5,681 nucleotides of DNA from Spirochaetaceae bacterium (GTDB lineage: Bacteria; Spirochaetota; Spirochaetia; Treponematales; Treponemataceae), in assembly GCA_031271875.1 (NCBI GenBank), contig JAISVD010000142.1, forward strand, positions 1 to 5,681, given 5' to 3'. Below are positions 4,731-5,681 of the stretch, one piece after another. Position 1 is the stretch's first letter; each line of letters opens with the position of its first letter. The notes below the pieces were generated by a model that saw only the letters and a program-made list of their open reading frames with translations, was not told where the DNA came from and searched no databases. Made by a program: the position numbers and the translations under genes.

Positions 4731-5681
4731 ATGGCAACACTGCTGTTGGTCATCATCTATCTCGCGTTTATCAGCCTCGGGCTTCCTGACTCTCTGCTGG
4801 GGGTCAGCTGGCCGATGGTTCAGCCGGAGATCGGGGTGCCCCTCAGTCATGCGGGGATCATTTCGATTCTGATAACCTGCGGTACGGTCATATCGAGCCT
4901 GGTAAGCAGCCGGGCGATAAAAAGGTTCGGGACAGGCAAGGTGACACTTGTCAGTGTCATGCTGACGGCGGCGGCGCTTTTCGGGTTTTCCATTGCCCCC
5001 TCGTTTGTCTGGTTTCTCGTGGCCGCAGTTCCCTTAGGGGTAGGGGGAGGCGCTGTCGATTCCGGACTGAACGAATTCATTGCCGAACATTACCAGTCCC
5101 GCCACATGAGCTGGCTTCACTGCTTCTGGGGGATCGGGGCCGTAACAGGGCCGCTTATCATGTCCCCTATTATCGCCGGTGGCAATTCCTGGCGCATGGG
5201 ATACGGGACTGTTTCGATGATACAGGCGATCCTGACGGTGATACTCTTTATCAGCCTGCCGTTCTGGAAAAAAGTCGGAGGCGCCCATATCGCCGTACCT
5301 GCGGAGCAAAGCCCGGAGCGAAAAACCCCTCATGAACACAAGCCTTTTCTGTATCCCCTGAAAATAAAAGGGGTAAAGCTGGCGGCGGCGGCCTTTTTCT
5401 TTTACGGCGGGGTTGAGTATATCATGGGGCTCTGGGGCACCACTTTCCTCATCAGGGTCAAGGAGCTCGATCCGGCCCAGGCGGCGGTATGGATATCCGC
5501 CTATTACGGGAGCATAACCATCGGGAGGTTCATAACCGGATTTATCACGATAAAACTCGGGAACCGTCAGCTTATCCGTCTGGGGCAGCTGATTGTCATT
5601 GCAGGGATATTGCTTCTGTTCCTGCCTCTGCCCACTCCGGTGACGTTGTGCGCGATCATCCTGATCGGACTCGGGTGCGCC
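4731..5681 (+). CDS. MFS transporter, probable sugar permease, N-terminal part (runs off the right edge)
   Basis: This frame is open for 317 codons to the edge with no stop; about 400 residues would be usual. It is a cytoplasmic-membrane secondary carrier. Hydrophobic segments are visible at about residues 3-24, 40-60, 71-90, 92-114, 127-150, 157-178, 216-240, 250-272, 282-300 and 303 onward. The polar loop 179-215 (rich in K, E, P and H) is the central cytoplasmic loop between the two six-helix halves. SRAIKRFGTGK (60-70) is the degenerate MFS motif A between helices two and three. LGLPDSLLGVSWP (16-28) and GGGAVDSGLNEF (105-116) resemble fucose-permease-like and related MFS sugar carriers. 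The ATG at 4731 has a perfect AGGAGG six bases upstream. Its place behind a ROK repressor supports sugar or glycoside uptake; the substrate is not readable. Confidence 0.88.
   Translation, partial: MATLLLVIIYLAFISLGLPDSLLGVSWPMVQPEIGVPLSHAGIISILITCGTVISSLVSSRAIKRFGTGKVTLVSVMLTAAALFGFSIAPSFVWFLVAAVPLGVGGGAVDSGLNEFIAEHYQSRHMSWLHCFWGIGAVTGPLIMSPIIAGGNSWRMGYGTVSMIQAILTVILFISLPFWKKVGGAHIAVPAEQSPERKTPHEHKPFLYPLKIKGVKLAAAAFFFYGGVEYIMGLWGTTFLIRVKELDPAQAAVWISAYYGSITIGRFITGFITIKLGNRQLIRLGQLIVIAGILLLFLPLPTPVTLCAIILIGLGCA

Noticed and set aside
4241..4789. Plus-strand open frame of 182 codons across the ROK/MFS junction
   Set aside because: It is an out-of-frame shadow of the ROK gene, with biased Arg/Gly/Pro content and overlap into the transporter start.
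4847..5339. Minus-strand open frames within the MFS region
   Set aside because: They are shadows of the transporter frame, which shows clear membrane-helix periodicity and a perfect ribosome binding site.

Overview
The window looks like chromosomal DNA from an anaerobic or microaerophilic bacterium of moderately high GC. It contains an indolepyruvate:ferredoxin oxidoreductase, an RseC-type membrane protein and a YmdB-like protein, with Shine-Dalgarno sites of the AAGGAG type and TTG starts. Treponema-like spirochaetes fit this mix, but that assignment is an inference from gene content and is held weakly. No phage, IS, CRISPR, tRNA or rRNA is visible.

Left part (about 1-2510, all on the minus strand). 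Reading right to left, a promoter near 2479-2508 drives a small five-repeat TPR protein (2446-1895). Next come a YmdB-family (TIGR00282) metallophosphoesterase homologue (1805-999) and, one base further on, a two-membrane-segment RseC-family protein with a Cys cluster (997-536). After a 123-nt gap with hairpins comes the start of iorA, the ThDP subunit of indolepyruvate:ferredoxin oxidoreductase (412 to beyond the window edge). The common direction and tight spacing suggest one transcription unit, possibly with extra control before iorA. The YmdB-like protein has lost or changed most metal-ligand positions of the family, which is the most unusual protein feature here.

Middle (2459-3653). A divergent intergenic region carries a perfect 14-bp-arm palindrome and a GC-rich structured element. 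It is followed by an Hsp20 small heat-shock protein (2732-3256) that ends in a strong bidirectional terminator. Beyond it is an AT-rich island of about 335 bases. It holds no intact gene but does contain a frameshifted remnant of a GNAT acetyltransferase on the minus strand.

Right part (3563-5681, plus strand). A near-consensus promoter is followed at once by a perfect 31-bp palindrome, a likely operator. Then come a ROK-family repressor (3654-4664), a terminator-like hairpin with a T run, and the start of an MFS transporter (4731 to beyond the edge). The arrangement suggests a self-regulated sugar-responsive repressor controlling its own gene and a downstream sugar permease, with partial termination between them setting the ratio.
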